This document shows positions 1 through 8,413 of a stretch of DNA of 64,000 nt, piece by piece. Below the pieces are notes generated by a model. It had not been told where the DNA came from. It was given only the letters and a program-made list of their open reading frames with translations, and searched no databases. How positions within the stretch are numbered: the first letter of the stretch is position 1; each line of letters begins with the position of its first letter. The stretch is taken from the NCBI GenBank assembly GCA_965230965.1, contig OZ246401.1, positions 248,001 to 312,000 on the forward strand, written 5' to 3'. The translations under genes were made by a program, and so were the position numbers. Source of the stretch: OLB23 sp965230965 (GTDB lineage Bacteria; Patescibacteriota; Microgenomatia; UBA1406; HO2-37-13b).

Positions 1-1
1 A

Positions 2-343
2 GTGGCATCTATTTTGTATAAAAGACTAAAAAATGATTGGCCACTTCAAGTCGATGCAACAGTTCAGTATGTGCTTGGATATCAAGAGAAAGATAAGACG
101 TGGTGGAAGCAGTATCTGACAACTGATGATTTGAAAGTAAATTCTTTATATAACACGTACAAAAATACCGGTCTGCCACCTGCTCCTATCGCAAGCCCTG
201 GCTTAGATGCAATTGAGGCTGTGTTAAATGCAAATGCGAATACACCATACTGGTTTTACATCTCAAATAGCAATGGCTCAAAGATGATTTATTCAAAGAC
301 ATTGGATGAGCATAACGCAAACATTCAGAAACATCTTCGTTAA
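2..343 (+). CDS. mltG: Endolytic murein transglycosylase MltG, C-terminal part (cut by window start)
   Basis: The reading frame is open from the first base and ends in TAA, so this is the 3' end of a gene that starts outside the window; the GTG at its start is not the true start. The visible 113 residues match the end of the MltG (YceG-like) family: a DATVQYVLGY segment, then NSLYNTY, GLPPAPIASPG and the closing SKTLDEHNANIQKHL. MltG cuts nascent glycan strands at the inner membrane and sets peptidoglycan chain length. The catalytic glutamate lies upstream of the visible part, so activity cannot be judged. The gene converges on ftsK, whose stop codon is 8 bp away. Confidence 0.85.
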   Translation: MASILYKRLKNDWPLQVDATVQYVLGYQEKDKTWWKQYLTTDDLKVNSLYNTYKNTGLPPAPIASPGLDAIEAVLNANANTPYWFYISNSNGSKMIYSKTLDEHNANIQKHLR

Positions 344-350
344 GTATTAC

Positions 351-2504
351 TTACATATGCAGATCTTCTTCAAGACTGAGGGATTCCTCTGACTGAGGTG
401 TTGATGTAGAGGCTCGAGATATGAGTTCACGCGGTTTTGATCCTTGTTGTGGTCCTATGATGCCAGCCGCTTCCATCTGGTCAATGATGCGGGCTGCACG
501 TGCATAGCCGACTGAAAGTCGGCGTTGGATAAGTGATGCGGAGGCCTTGCCATCTTGGTAGACGATGTCCAGAGCTTGCTTAAAGAGTGGGTCCTGGCCA
601 TCGCCAGATATATTGCCTCCGCGCATTCCTCCAGCTCCAATGGATACTTCCTGTTCTGTGACTTCTTCTGTGTAGTGCACGACTGGCGTGCGCTTCTTAA
701 GAAATTCAACGATATTACTTATGTCTTTTTCAGAAAGATATGGCCCCTGGATACGCTTAGGTTTGGCCTGATCAGACGGCAAATACAACATATCTCCACG
801 GCCAACCAGCTTCTCTGCCCCAGGCATATCCAAAACGACGCGCGAATCAATCAAGCTCGGTACATTAAACGCCATACGCGACGGGATGTTTGCCTTCATG
901 AGACCCGTAATAACATCAACCGACGGTCGCTGGGTCGCCAAAATAAGATGAATACCCGTCGCACGAGCCATCTGCGCAATGCGAGTAATATGTTCTTCTG
1001 CCTCGCGCGGGGCAAAAATCATAAGATCTGCCAATTCATCAATAATAAATACAATGTAAGGCACTTTTTGAACTTCTGGACGACTGTTGTAACTTTCTAT
1101 ATTTCTTGCGCCAACCTTAGCAAACTCTTTATAGCGCGATTCCATTTCTCCAACGGTCCATTTCAGGGCAGAAATAATCTTTTCCGGCTCCACAATAACT
1201 TCTGTGAATAAATGTGGAATACCATTATATTGCGTCAACTCAACACGTTTCGGATCAACAAGAATAAGACGCACATCTTCTGGTGTTGTTCTGAAAAGTA
1301 AAGAACAGATCCACGCATTCAAAATAACCGATTTACCTGAACCCGTTGTACCAGCGATAAGTACATGTGGAAACTTTGCTATGTTGCCTGCCATTGGATG
1401 ACCTGAGACATCGAGCCCCATCGGCACAAGTAGTGGATGTGGATCATGTATCATGGCCTCTGAGGTGAGCATGCGCTTAAGCGACACTGTCTCAGAGCGT
1501 CTATTAGGAATTTCTACACCAACGAATGACTTGCCTGGAATAGGCGCCTCAATTCTTACTTGACCAGTTGGCGCCGCCAAAGCAAGAGCCAAGTCATTTG
1601 CTAGACCAGTTATTTTTGTTAATTTTGTTCCTGCTACAATTTCAAGCGCATATTGTGTGACCGTTGGTCCCTGATTAATTTCTGCAACGCGCGCCTTTAT
1701 ACCGAAACTATCCAATGTGCGCTCAATCGTATCTGAATTCCATGCTATGTCGCCTGCATCTGCTTTTTGTTCTTTCATTTCCTCAAGAAGATTGAGAGTT
1801 GGGAATTCCCAATGTTGTAAAGCTTCGCTTGAAAGCGGACGAATAGTCAAAGAATTATCACTTCCTTTTACTGGCATGGGTTGCTTTGCCACGTTTATAA
1901 CCGGCTGAGGTGTTGGATTATTTGTAATAAATTCGCCTTTTGTGGCAGCTGGCTTTGCACCTTTATCAGGATTAAAAATAAACTTTGTCACAAATGCATA
2001 AAGTAATTCAAACACTTTCTTTGCAATATTAATGACGATAACAAGAAAAAAATCTACCGATGTATTAAAAAAGAGAATGATACCGACACTAAAGGCTATA
2101 AGCAGTATAAAGAAGGCTCCAATTCCTGAAAAATCGGCAACAAGATTATCTGAAATTGTTTTCCCTACAATTCCTGAGCGGAAAACACCAAACATAGCTA
2201 TGGAAATGAGCAACATCCCCACTGTTACGTGTGGCTTGATAATTTTGAGCTTCTTGGAATTGAAAAAATGTGTAGAAATCAGAAGTACAAAGGTTGGTAG
2301 CAATATTGATAAAACACCAAACCAATACACCAACGTATCATTAATAAGCGTTAGGACGGTCCCGGTTTTTATATACGAGACATAAGAAATCAAGGCAAAA
2401 CCGGCTACCAATAGCCCGAGTATATTCAGAAATGTGTGTTTCTGAATTTGTACCTTTTTGACAAAGGGAAGTTTTAATGTAATGAACTTACTCGTCCGCG
2501 GCAT
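351..2504 (-). CDS. ftsK: DNA translocase FtsK/SpoIIIE
   Basis: A 717-residue FtsK: four or five hydrophobic segments in residues 25-175, a short linker, then the motor. Walker A reads AGTTGSGKS near residue 385 and Walker B FIIDELADLM near 490; the end (about 640-700) is a winged-helix gamma domain (SLIQRRLSVGYARAARIIDQM), which in known FtsK proteins reads polar KOPS sites. It pumps chromosome ends through the division septum. The frame extends to a TTG at 2513, but the ATG at 2504 is preferred because a TTGACT-17-TACAAT promoter ends 11 nt before it. Compared with E. coli FtsK the linker is very short, as in SpoIIIE-type proteins. Confidence 0.95.
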   Translation of the reverse strand: MPRTSKFITLKLPFVKKVQIQKHTFLNILGLLVAGFALISYVSYIKTGTVLTLINDTLVYWFGVLSILLPTFVLLISTHFFNSKKLKIIKPHVTVGMLLISIAMFGVFRSGIVGKTISDNLVADFSGIGAFFILLIAFSVGIILFFNTSVDFFLVIVINIAKKVFELLYAFVTKFIFNPDKGAKPAATKGEFITNNPTPQPVINVAKQPMPVKGSDNSLTIRPLSSEALQHWEFPTLNLLEEMKEQKADAGDIAWNSDTIERTLDSFGIKARVAEINQGPTVTQYALEIVAGTKLTKITGLANDLALALAAPTGQVRIEAPIPGKSFVGVEIPNRRSETVSLKRMLTSEAMIHDPHPLLVPMGLDVSGHPMAGNIAKFPHVLIAGTTGSGKSVILNAWICSLLFRTTPEDVRLILVDPKRVELTQYNGIPHLFTEVIVEPEKIISALKWTVGEMESRYKEFAKVGARNIESYNSRPEVQKVPYIVFIIDELADLMIFAPREAEEHITRIAQMARATGIHLILATQRPSVDVITGLMKANIPSRMAFNVPSLIDSRVVLDMPGAEKLVGRGDMLYLPSDQAKPKRIQGPYLSEKDISNIVEFLKKRTPVVHYTEEVTEQEVSIGAGGMRGGNISGDGQDPLFKQALDIVYQDGKASASLIQRRLSVGYARAARIIDQMEAAGIIGPQQGSKPRELISRASTSTPQSEESLSLEEDLHM

Positions 2505-2515
2505 ATATGTCAACT

Positions 2516-2544
2516 ATTGTATTGAGCCGCGCTATAAAAGTCAA
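2516..2544 (-). promoter_or_regulatory. ftsK promoter
   Basis: On the minus strand TTGACT (2544-2539) is followed after 17 bp by TACAAT (2521-2516). The -10 box ends 11 nt before the ATG of ftsK, so the leader would be only a few nucleotides. The -35 overlaps the last codons of pnp. Confidence 0.55.
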
Positions 2545-4634
2545 TTCATTCCAAGATTGATTCTTCCTCTATCATCAATTTGCAGAACTTTTACCTTGAC
2601 CACCTGACCGATCGAAACGACGTCATGTGGGTCACGGACAAAGCCACTAGAAAGCTTGGATACATGAACCAAACCTTCTTTGCCTGGAAGGTATTCAACC
2701 ATGGCACCGATAGGGAGAATGCGTTTTATTTCGCCTTCAAATTCTTCGCCAACATGTACTTCGCGATAGATGCTTTTGACCGCTTCTACGGCACGAAGGA
2801 CAGCTTCGCGATCAACACCTGAGATGCTGACTTGACCATCATCATTAATATCAATTTGAGTATTGGTCATGGCGATAATTCTCTTTATATTCTTTCCACC
2901 TGGTCCGATTATTTCGCCAATCTTGTCTTCTGGAGGTGTCAGCAAGACCACTTTAGGTGCAAACTTAGAAACCTCAGCACGAGGTTGGCTGATAACCGCA
3001 TTCATTCTTTCAAGCAAGAATGTACGAGCATTCTTTGCGAGTACGAATGTTTCTGCAATCATTTTATCGGTCAATCCATCGTTCTTGACGTCGAGCTGGA
3101 TTGCGGTGACGCCTTTTGCAGTACCAGCAACTTTAAAGTCCATATGGCCAGCAAAGTCTTCGATACCTGCAATATCGGTCATAAGTTTGTAATCGTCATC
3201 AGATTTATACATCAGACCGACAGATATACCTGCAACAGGAGCTTTGATAGGTACGCCTGCATCCATAAGGGCTAATGTAGAACCGCAGGTTGATGCCATT
3301 GATGTTGAGCCATTTGATGACAAAACCTCAGATACGACACGGATCGCATATGGAAACTCCTCGCGACTTGGCAAAACTGGTTCAAGTGCCTTTTCAGCAA
3401 GTGCACCATGTCCAATTTCGCGTCGTCCTGGACCAAAGAAACGTCCTGGTTCACCGTAAGAATATGGTGGTGAAAAGTAATGATGAATATATCTCTTAGA
3501 TTCTTCACCTTCTGGTGTTTCAATAAGCTGTTCAAGGGATGTTGAACCAAGCGTTGCAATAGACATAACCTGGGTTAATCCTCTTTGGAAAAGCGCAGAT
3601 CCATGGGTTCGTGGAAGAATACCGGATTCAATAGTAAGCTCACGAATCTCATCAAGCGCACGACCGTCCATACGTCGATTTTCGGTAAACATCGCATCGC
3701 GGACCATGTCGAGAATGTATTCCTCGATAGCTCCACCGACAGCTTTTTTATCAAAATCTTCATGTGCTGCGACTATTTCATCGACGAGCTTTCTGGTGAC
3801 ATCACGATAATCATCGTCATCATCTGCCTGCTTTTGTGCAAGTTCTTTTAGCTGTGCTGCATAGTCACTTTTAAGGACATCTTTGATACCTTGTGTTGCC
3901 TCATCAGTTGGTACTTCCTGTTTTGGCAGACCAACTTCAGCACGAAGCTCTTCAATAAGATCAATTATGCCATTATTGACTTCAACAGCCTTTTTTATAG
4001 CTTCTTGAATAATTTCTTCTGGAAGCTCTTCTGCCTGCGTCTCAATCATCATAACTTTCTTTCGGGTTGATGAGACAACTAAGTCGAGCTTTGAAATATC
4101 CTGCACATCTTCTTCTGGATTAATAACAATACCCTGAGGAGTATGTTCGGCATCTTTATGCTCGGTCACATAACCCATACGGATTGTACTAATAGGACCA
4201 TTCCATGGAATGCCAGAAAGATGCAATGCAGCTGAAGCTGTTATTGCAGCAAGCATATCAGGTGAATTTTCACCATCAATAGAAAGTGGTGTACATACAA
4301 CTTGCACTTCATTTTTGTATGCTTTGGGGAAGAGTGGGCGGATTGAACGATCAATGACGCGGCCTTTTAGGACAGCATCATCTGTAGGTCGTCCTTCACG
4401 TTTTACCCAGCGTGAGCCTTTGATTTTTCCACCTGCATATAATTTTTCAACGTATTCGACTGAAAGTGGGAAGTAACCAAGATCAGATTTTCCACCTGAA
4501 ACAACGGTTGTAAGGACGACGGTGTCGCCAAGTTTTCCAAAAATGGTAACATCAGCTTTTGGCGCAAATTTGCCTACTGATAAGGTTAGTTGATTATCTC
4601 CAATCATCATGGAGCGTTCTGCTGTTTTTTTCAT
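2541..4634 (-). CDS. pnp: Polyribonucleotide nucleotidyltransferase (PNPase)
   Basis: A 697-residue PNPase of usual length. It has the two RNase PH-like halves with an alpha-helical linker between them; the second half holds the catalytic region (FFGPGRREIGHGALAEKAL, then a stretch ending in SDDDYKLMTDIAGIEDF). A KH domain follows (IGEIIGPGGKNIKRI, about residues 565-580) and a C-terminal S1 domain (VGEEFEGEIKRILPIGAMVEYLPG). The enzyme degrades RNA 3' to 5' with phosphate and forms a ring trimer in the cytoplasm. It lies 155 bp downstream of rpsO on the same strand, the conserved rpsO-pnp order. Confidence 0.97.
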   Translation of the reverse strand: MKKTAERSMMIGDNQLTLSVGKFAPKADVTIFGKLGDTVVLTTVVSGGKSDLGYFPLSVEYVEKLYAGGKIKGSRWVKREGRPTDDAVLKGRVIDRSIRPLFPKAYKNEVQVVCTPLSIDGENSPDMLAAITASAALHLSGIPWNGPISTIRMGYVTEHKDAEHTPQGIVINPEEDVQDISKLDLVVSSTRKKVMMIETQAEELPEEIIQEAIKKAVEVNNGIIDLIEELRAEVGLPKQEVPTDEATQGIKDVLKSDYAAQLKELAQKQADDDDDYRDVTRKLVDEIVAAHEDFDKKAVGGAIEEYILDMVRDAMFTENRRMDGRALDEIRELTIESGILPRTHGSALFQRGLTQVMSIATLGSTSLEQLIETPEGEESKRYIHHYFSPPYSYGEPGRFFGPGRREIGHGALAEKALEPVLPSREEFPYAIRVVSEVLSSNGSTSMASTCGSTLALMDAGVPIKAPVAGISVGLMYKSDDDYKLMTDIAGIEDFAGHMDFKVAGTAKGVTAIQLDVKNDGLTDKMIAETFVLAKNARTFLLERMNAVISQPRAEVSKFAPKVVLLTPPEDKIGEIIGPGGKNIKRIIAMTNTQIDINDDGQVSISGVDREAVLRAVEAVKSIYREVHVGEEFEGEIKRILPIGAMVEYLPGKEGLVHVSKLSSGFVRDPHDVVSIGQVVKVKVLQIDDRGRINLGMN

Positions 4635-4789
4635 AATATGTTGAGCTTCATGCTCAATTAATAAGTTTTAAAATAACGTTTTTCGTGAGAAATATGAAGA
4701 AGTGAGAGGCTTGATACAGACATGAAGTTCATCTTCATCTCGATATTCAGAATCCCACTTCTCGTCCTCACATAAAAAGTATACTACGT
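4635..4789 (-). promoter_or_regulatory. rpsO-pnp spacer with an inverted repeat
   Basis: On the minus strand this spacer holds a GAAGTG ... CACTTC inverted repeat enclosing a smaller GATGAA / CTTCAT pairing. In E. coli the same intergenic spot carries an RNase III-cleaved hairpin through which PNPase regulates its own mRNA. Whether this structure is homologous or a terminator/processing site is inference. Confidence 0.35.
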
Positions 4790-5248
4790 TTATTTCTTCA
4801 ATCCAAGTTTCTTAATAAGGGTCTTATAGCGAGCTTCGTCCTTATCTTGTAGGTAATGAAGAATTCTTCGTCTTTTTGCAATGATCTTTAAAAGTCCGCG
4901 TCGTGAATGATTATCTTTTGGATTTATATTCAAATGTGAAGAAAGATTAACAATCTTTTGTGTAGAAAGGGCGATTTGTACCTCTGGGGAACCTGTATCG
5001 CCATCTTTTGTAGCATACTGATCAATAATTTCTTGTTTTGATGCTGTAGCAAGGTCGTGTGCTGCTTTTGTAACTTCTCCTTTAACTAGCTTTTCGTCTT
5101 TCTGGGCTTTTGTTACTTTAACCTTAACTTCTGCTTCCACAACCGCTTCAACTTCTTTCGTGGTTTTTTTAGGAGCTTTAGTTTTAGCTACAACTTTTTT
5201 CTTTGCTGGAGCTACTTTTTCTGTTTCTGCTTTTTTAGTTCGTGGCAT
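4790..5248 (-). CDS. rpsO: 30S ribosomal protein S15 with long basic N-terminal extension
   Basis: The last ~88 residues are a canonical S15: KQEIIDQYATKDGDTGSPEVQ, then LSSHL, the NHSRRGLLKIIAKRRRILHYL core that binds 16S rRNA, and YKTLIKKLGL. In front lies an extension of about 65 residues rich in Lys, Ala, Val and Thr, absent from ordinary S15 (about 89 aa). I chose ATG 5248 because a TTGCAT-17-TATAAT promoter ends 10 nt before it; an in-frame upstream start at 5287 would lie inside that promoter. The extension is low-complexity and probably disordered. Confidence 0.92.
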   Translation of the reverse strand: MPRTKKAETEKVAPAKKKVVAKTKAPKKTTKEVEAVVEAEVKVKVTKAQKDEKLVKGEVTKAAHDLATASKQEIIDQYATKDGDTGSPEVQIALSTQKIVNLSSHLNINPKDNHSRRGLLKIIAKRRRILHYLQDKDEARYKTLIKKLGLKK

Positions 5249-5258
5249 GATGTCGAGT

Positions 5259-5287
5259 ATTATAAATGACAACAAAGATGAATGCAA
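5259..5287 (-). promoter_or_regulatory. rpsO promoter
   Basis: Minus-strand TTGCAT (5287-5282), 17-bp spacer, TATAAT (5264-5259). It ends 10 nt before the chosen start of rpsO and leaves almost no 5' leader. It also decides the start codon, since the upstream in-frame ATG falls within the promoter. Confidence 0.6.
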
Positions 5288-5300
5288 GAGTCTGTCTAAC

Positions 5301-5329
5301 TTGACCTAAAACCTCTTGTCAAGTATACT
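5301..5329 (+). promoter_or_regulatory. Promoter of the GC-rich lipoprotein cassette
   Basis: TTGACC (5301-5306), 17-bp spacer, TATACT (5324-5329), close to the sigma-70 consensus. It is divergent from the rpsO promoter. Unlike most promoters here, it leaves a long leader (about 125 nt) before the first good start codon. Confidence 0.55.
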
Positions 5330-5368
5330 ATAGGACTTGTTTGCACCTTTATAATATGTTCGAGTCAT

Positions 5369-5424
5369 ATAGGCCCGACGTGTCACATATATATTAGATG
5401 ATATATCTGAGGCGCCGGGCCTAT
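5369..5424 (+). promoter_or_regulatory. Long hairpin in the leader of the lipoprotein gene
   Basis: A perfect 9-bp inverted repeat, ATAGGCCCG (5369-5377) and CGGGCCTAT (5416-5424), encloses an inner AT-rich pairing. It sits between the promoter and the start codon, so it would form a stable structure in the 5' leader. Function is unknown; regulation of transcription or translation is a guess. Confidence 0.4.
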
Positions 5425-5460
5425 CTCAACAGGAGTAAGGCATACTCATGGAGAAACATC

Positions 5461-5940
5461 GTGCTCACGCAACTGCGCATCAACCTCAGCCGCATTGCCC
5501 TCCTGCTGCTCATCGGCATGATCGCAAGCCTTGCTTTAGGCTGTGACGTGCAGCCGCCTCAGACACAGTCGGAAAACAGCTACGCTGGGGACGTCACCAC
5601 CGAGGTGCCAACGGAGATCCCTCAGCCAGCTGCCGTACCAACTACGGTGACTGCTGACTTCGACCCAAACCAACTGAGGGAGTTCCGCGGCGACCTGGTC
5701 CCCAGGGAGAACGGCAATGGCTTCTTGCTGGACATCGGCGAGATGAGTAGCCCAATTCCGTTTTACATAGTCGATGATCGCCAGATGGTGGCCGAGGAGT
5801 TCTACAATCAAGCGGGTATTGAGGAGCCGCATGTCATGGTGTGGGCCTTCATCACCTCAACGGCCAAGCTGTACATCTGCGCCATCTCATCACTGGAGCC
5901 AACCCTGAATCTTGTTATCAACAAGTGCCCGAAGGGCTAA
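5461..5940 (+). CDS. Putative small lipoprotein, GC-rich and foreign-looking
   Basis: A 159-residue protein when started at GTG 5461, which has GGAG seven bases upstream; the longer in-frame start (5398) lies inside the leader hairpin. An N-terminal hydrophobic segment ends in a lipobox-like LALGC (Cys at 5542-5544), predicting lipid attachment after cleavage. A Pro/Thr-rich spacer follows, then a compact domain (about residues 75-159) with two further cysteines near the end. I do not recognise the family. Base composition and codon use (CTC, CTG, GCC, AGC) are clearly more GC-rich than the neighbours, and the gene has its own promoter, leader structure and terminator, suggesting recent transfer. 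Confidence 0.6.
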   Translation: MLTQLRINLSRIALLLLIGMIASLALGCDVQPPQTQSENSYAGDVTTEVPTEIPQPAAVPTTVTADFDPNQLREFRGDLVPRENGNGFLLDIGEMSSPIPFYIVDDRQMVAEEFYNQAGIEEPHVMVWAFITSTAKLYICAISSLEPTLNLVINKCPKG

Positions 5941-5969
5941 TCGCCCAACTCCGTTCGAGACTCGAACAC

Positions 5970-6004
5970 GACCGCCCCGGCACCCGCCGGGGCGGTCACT
6001 TTTT
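5970..6004 (+). terminator. Intrinsic terminator of the lipoprotein gene
   Basis: An 11-bp perfect stem, GACCGCCCCGG (5970-5980) with CCGGGGCGGTC (5987-5997), has a 6-nt loop and is followed by ACTTTTT. It lies 30 bp after the stop codon. Confidence 0.85.
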
Positions 6005-6050
6005 CTACTTTATATTGCTTCCCACGCACAAAATAGTTATACTGAGTGCT

Positions 6051-7163
6051 ATGGATAGAGAAACACCAACTATAAGTTCGGGTGAAATTGAAGAAAGAAA
6101 ACTTCATTCTGTTTATGCAAATCTACCGGAGGAATCAAAACAAGCTATCGGCGGTTTTGAATTCAGAAGAGTTGGTGATGTAGGGTTTATTATTCAAAGA
6201 GCTAATCAGCCCGTAGCACAGGGTAAAGACTGGGTTTTATTTGATTATGACGATACAATAACCGAAACGTCACATGCTAAAGTTCCCCGTCAAGAACAAT
6301 TCACTTCATATCTCCAAGAATTAGATCCACGTATTAATCCAGAAACCTGCCGATCAATTATGGAGCTTACTGACAACTTCTCCAGATGGCAAGAACATGA
6401 AGGAGCATCGACACAATATCATACATATACACATATTGATGTGCTCGATTGGTCTATCCAACAATTGAGAACGCAACTTGACAATGGCACTAGTCCAGAG
6501 GCTGCAATAGCAGATCTACAAGCAACTTTATCACGTATCCAACGAGGCGAAGCACAAGAAGGCGATCCGTTTCATTTTAATGAAGAAAAAACAAAACTCA
6601 TAAATAATGGTATTCGTACACGCAATGAACAGCTTGAACAAATATTTGGCTCGACTATTGCTGACCCAAGAGTGTACGATGAGATTGTCGCAACAATGCG
6701 GCAACTAGGCGCACATCAAGGTGAAGATCCCATGAATCTCGGAATTCTAACGTACGGCGAACCAAACTATCAATTTCGAAAAATCGTACGTCTATTGGAG
6801 AAACATCCCGACTTGCCAGTAAGTCAGATTTTTTTAACGGAAATCCCTAAGGGTGAGTTTATTAAAAAAATTATAGAACTAGAATCTGATGAAAGTGGTC
6901 AACTTTTTGGAAAAGACCCTCATACCGTCGTACTTGTCGATGACGATCCAAAACAACTTGATAGCATGGTGCGCATAACTGATGATTTGAAAGACAAAAC
7001 AGGCGCACGGGTTCGAACTGTTCGATCAGTTCGTTCCAATACAAAAAGAGGTAATGCAACAGGTGATCCTAAAATTACACATCCATCAGTTAATTTCGAT
7101 AAACCTCGTACTGAAAGAGAAGAACTTGATACCATACTCCAAAGACTTCGTACTCACGACTGA
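6051..7163 (+). CDS. HAD-superfamily hydrolase-like protein
   Basis: A 370-residue protein with the HAD signature spread over its length: motif I WVLFDYDDTIT (nucleophile Asp and acid/base Asp, about residue 65), motif II in ILTYGEPNY (about 245), and the acidic motif IV VVLVDDDPKQ (about 310). The long helical stretch between motifs I and II (about 80-235) would be a cap domain. HAD enzymes are mostly cytoplasmic phosphatases; the substrate cannot be told. ATG 6051 is chosen because TATACT (6038-6043) ends 7 nt upstream; the open frame further upstream runs through the preceding terminator. The C-terminal ~40 residues are basic and polar. Confidence 0.65.
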   Translation: MDRETPTISSGEIEERKLHSVYANLPEESKQAIGGFEFRRVGDVGFIIQRANQPVAQGKDWVLFDYDDTITETSHAKVPRQEQFTSYLQELDPRINPETCRSIMELTDNFSRWQEHEGASTQYHTYTHIDVLDWSIQQLRTQLDNGTSPEAAIADLQATLSRIQRGEAQEGDPFHFNEEKTKLINNGIRTRNEQLEQIFGSTIADPRVYDEIVATMRQLGAHQGEDPMNLGILTYGEPNYQFRKIVRLLEKHPDLPVSQIFLTEIPKGEFIKKIIELESDESGQLFGKDPHTVVLVDDDPKQLDSMVRITDDLKDKTGARVRTVRSVRSNTKRGNATGDPKITHPSVNFDKPRTEREELDTILQRLRTHD

Positions 7164-7186
7164 ACAGCACAAACTACATAACTCTC

Positions 7187-7215
7187 TTGACAAAAATTAG
7201 CAGATATACTAGACT
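7187..7215 (+). promoter_or_regulatory. Heat-shock operon promoter
   Basis: TTGACA (7187-7192), 17-bp spacer, TAGACT (7210-7215). The -10 box ends 9 nt before ATG 7225, and the spacer and -10 lie within the CIRCE-like operator, as expected for HrcA repression. Confidence 0.65.
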
Positions 7216-7223
7216 ATTGCTAA
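7197..7223 (+). promoter_or_regulatory. Degenerate CIRCE operator (HrcA binding site)
   Basis: TTAGCA (7197-7202) and TGCTAA (7218-7223) form a perfect inverted repeat over exactly 27 bp, the length of canonical CIRCE (TTAGCACTC-N9-GAGTGCTAA). The outer six bases of each arm are intact and the inner three have changed. It ends one base before the hrcA start codon and overlaps the promoter. The position makes HrcA autoregulation very likely. Confidence 0.75.
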
Positions 7224-7224
7224 T

Positions 7225-7962
7225 ATGGACGATTTAACACCACGTCAAATTGAATTACTTAAGGCTATTATTAGCCAATATACAGAGAACGGTGAACCCG
7301 TTGGCTCTGAAATTCTTGATAAAAAGTTCAATCTTGGTGTTTCCCCTGCGACTATTCGCAATGACATGGTTGATCTTGCAAAAAAAGATTATTTGAAAAA
7401 AGAGTATTTTTCATCGGGCCGCGTCCCAACAGCAAAGGCTTTTCGCTTCTATATTAAAAATCTCATGAATGAAAAGCAGCTTTCTACAGCAGACGAAGTT
7501 GCATCAAAAAGTGATGTCTGGGACTTCCGCCATCAGCTACATCAGCTTTTACAGCGCGCAACTCATTCCTTAGCACACAGAACACAAACCCTAGCAGTTG
7601 CCACGACAAACCAGGGTGACGTATATTACTGTGGCATCCAAAATATGCTTGGCAATCGCGAATTCTGGGATCTTGAACGCGCGCGGGCTGTTATGGAACG
7701 CTGTGATGAATATGCATATTGGCAAAAATTATTGTCACAATTTGATGCACAAGATGAAGACATGCTTTTCATGTTTGGTGATGATGATCCAGATACCAGT
7801 CAAGTTGCATTAGTATTTGGTGAATTTGAAGGCCCAGGAGTTAAGGGCGCCATAGGCGTTCTTGGACCGCGTCGCATGCGTTACGATGTCATCGTACCGA
7901 ATGTTCGCTATTTCACCGAATTAATTGAAAGTATTGTGGAAACACATAAAGTTGAAGCCTAA
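7225..7962 (+). CDS. hrcA: Heat-inducible transcription repressor HrcA, short form
   Basis: The N-terminal ~75 residues are the HrcA winged helix (LTPRQIELLKAIISQY, GEPVGSEIL, VSPATIRNDM, SSGRVPTAKAFRFYI), and the end (GAIGVLGPRRMRYDVIVPNVRYF) matches the family's closing motif. At 245 residues it is about 100 shorter than typical HrcA, with a reduced middle GAF-like region. HrcA represses heat-shock genes by binding CIRCE and is normally kept folded by GroEL; here the controlled operon is hrcA-grpE-dnaK-dnaJ. grpE starts one base after its stop codon. Confidence 0.88.
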   Translation: MDDLTPRQIELLKAIISQYTENGEPVGSEILDKKFNLGVSPATIRNDMVDLAKKDYLKKEYFSSGRVPTAKAFRFYIKNLMNEKQLSTADEVASKSDVWDFRHQLHQLLQRATHSLAHRTQTLAVATTNQGDVYYCGIQNMLGNREFWDLERARAVMERCDEYAYWQKLLSQFDAQDEDMLFMFGDDDPDTSQVALVFGEFEGPGVKGAIGVLGPRRMRYDVIVPNVRYFTELIESIVETHKVEA

Positions 7963-7963
7963 T

Positions 7964-8395
7964 ATGAAACAGAAGAAAGAAGAACAGCCAAACGAAGCTG
8001 AGGAGTATAAAAATAAATACTTGCGAGCGCTTGCAGATTATCAGAACCTTGAAAAAAGATCGTTTAACGAAAAGAGAGAGACTGAGAAGCAGGTTACACG
8101 TCGCGTTGTAGAGCGCTTTCTCAGTGTTATGGACGATATAGAGCGTGCTCAGGCATTTCATAGTGATGAAGGGCTCAATATGGTAGCCAAGCAGTTTCAA
8201 AGCGCATTAACAGATCTTGGCGTCACAGAAATTGAGGCAGTCGGGAAGGAATTTGATCCGTATACTGCCGAAGCAATAGAGATGATTGAAGGAGAAGACG
8301 ATAATATCGTCATAGAAATTGCGCGCAAAGGCTATATGATAGGAGACACAGTTTTGCGCCCAGCACAAGTAAAAGTTAGCAAAATTAAAAATTAA
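7964..8395 (+). CDS. grpE: Nucleotide exchange factor GrpE
   Basis: A 143-residue GrpE, shorter than the usual 180-200: a long N-terminal helix (about 5-60, with KYLRALADYQNLEKRS), then the beta domain containing PYTAEAIEMIEG and the family's ending GYMIGDTVLRPAQVKVS. It releases ADP from DnaK. The ATG at 7964 directly follows the hrcA stop; an upstream in-frame start lies within hrcA. There is no Shine-Dalgarno sequence, so translation is probably coupled. Confidence 0.93.
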   Translation: MKQKKEEQPNEAEEYKNKYLRALADYQNLEKRSFNEKRETEKQVTRRVVERFLSVMDDIERAQAFHSDEGLNMVAKQFQSALTDLGVTEIEAVGKEFDPYTAEAIEMIEGEDDNIVIEIARKGYMIGDTVLRPAQVKVSKIKN

Positions 8396-8413
8396 TAATT
8401 CAAACAAACGCAT

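Noticed and set aside
555..4476. Many 60-220 codon frames opposite ftsK and pnp
   Set aside because: Antisense shadows of strongly conserved genes.
5841..6050. 70-codon upstream extension of the HAD gene
   Set aside because: It runs through the lipoprotein end and its terminator; ATG 6051 has a well-placed -10 box.
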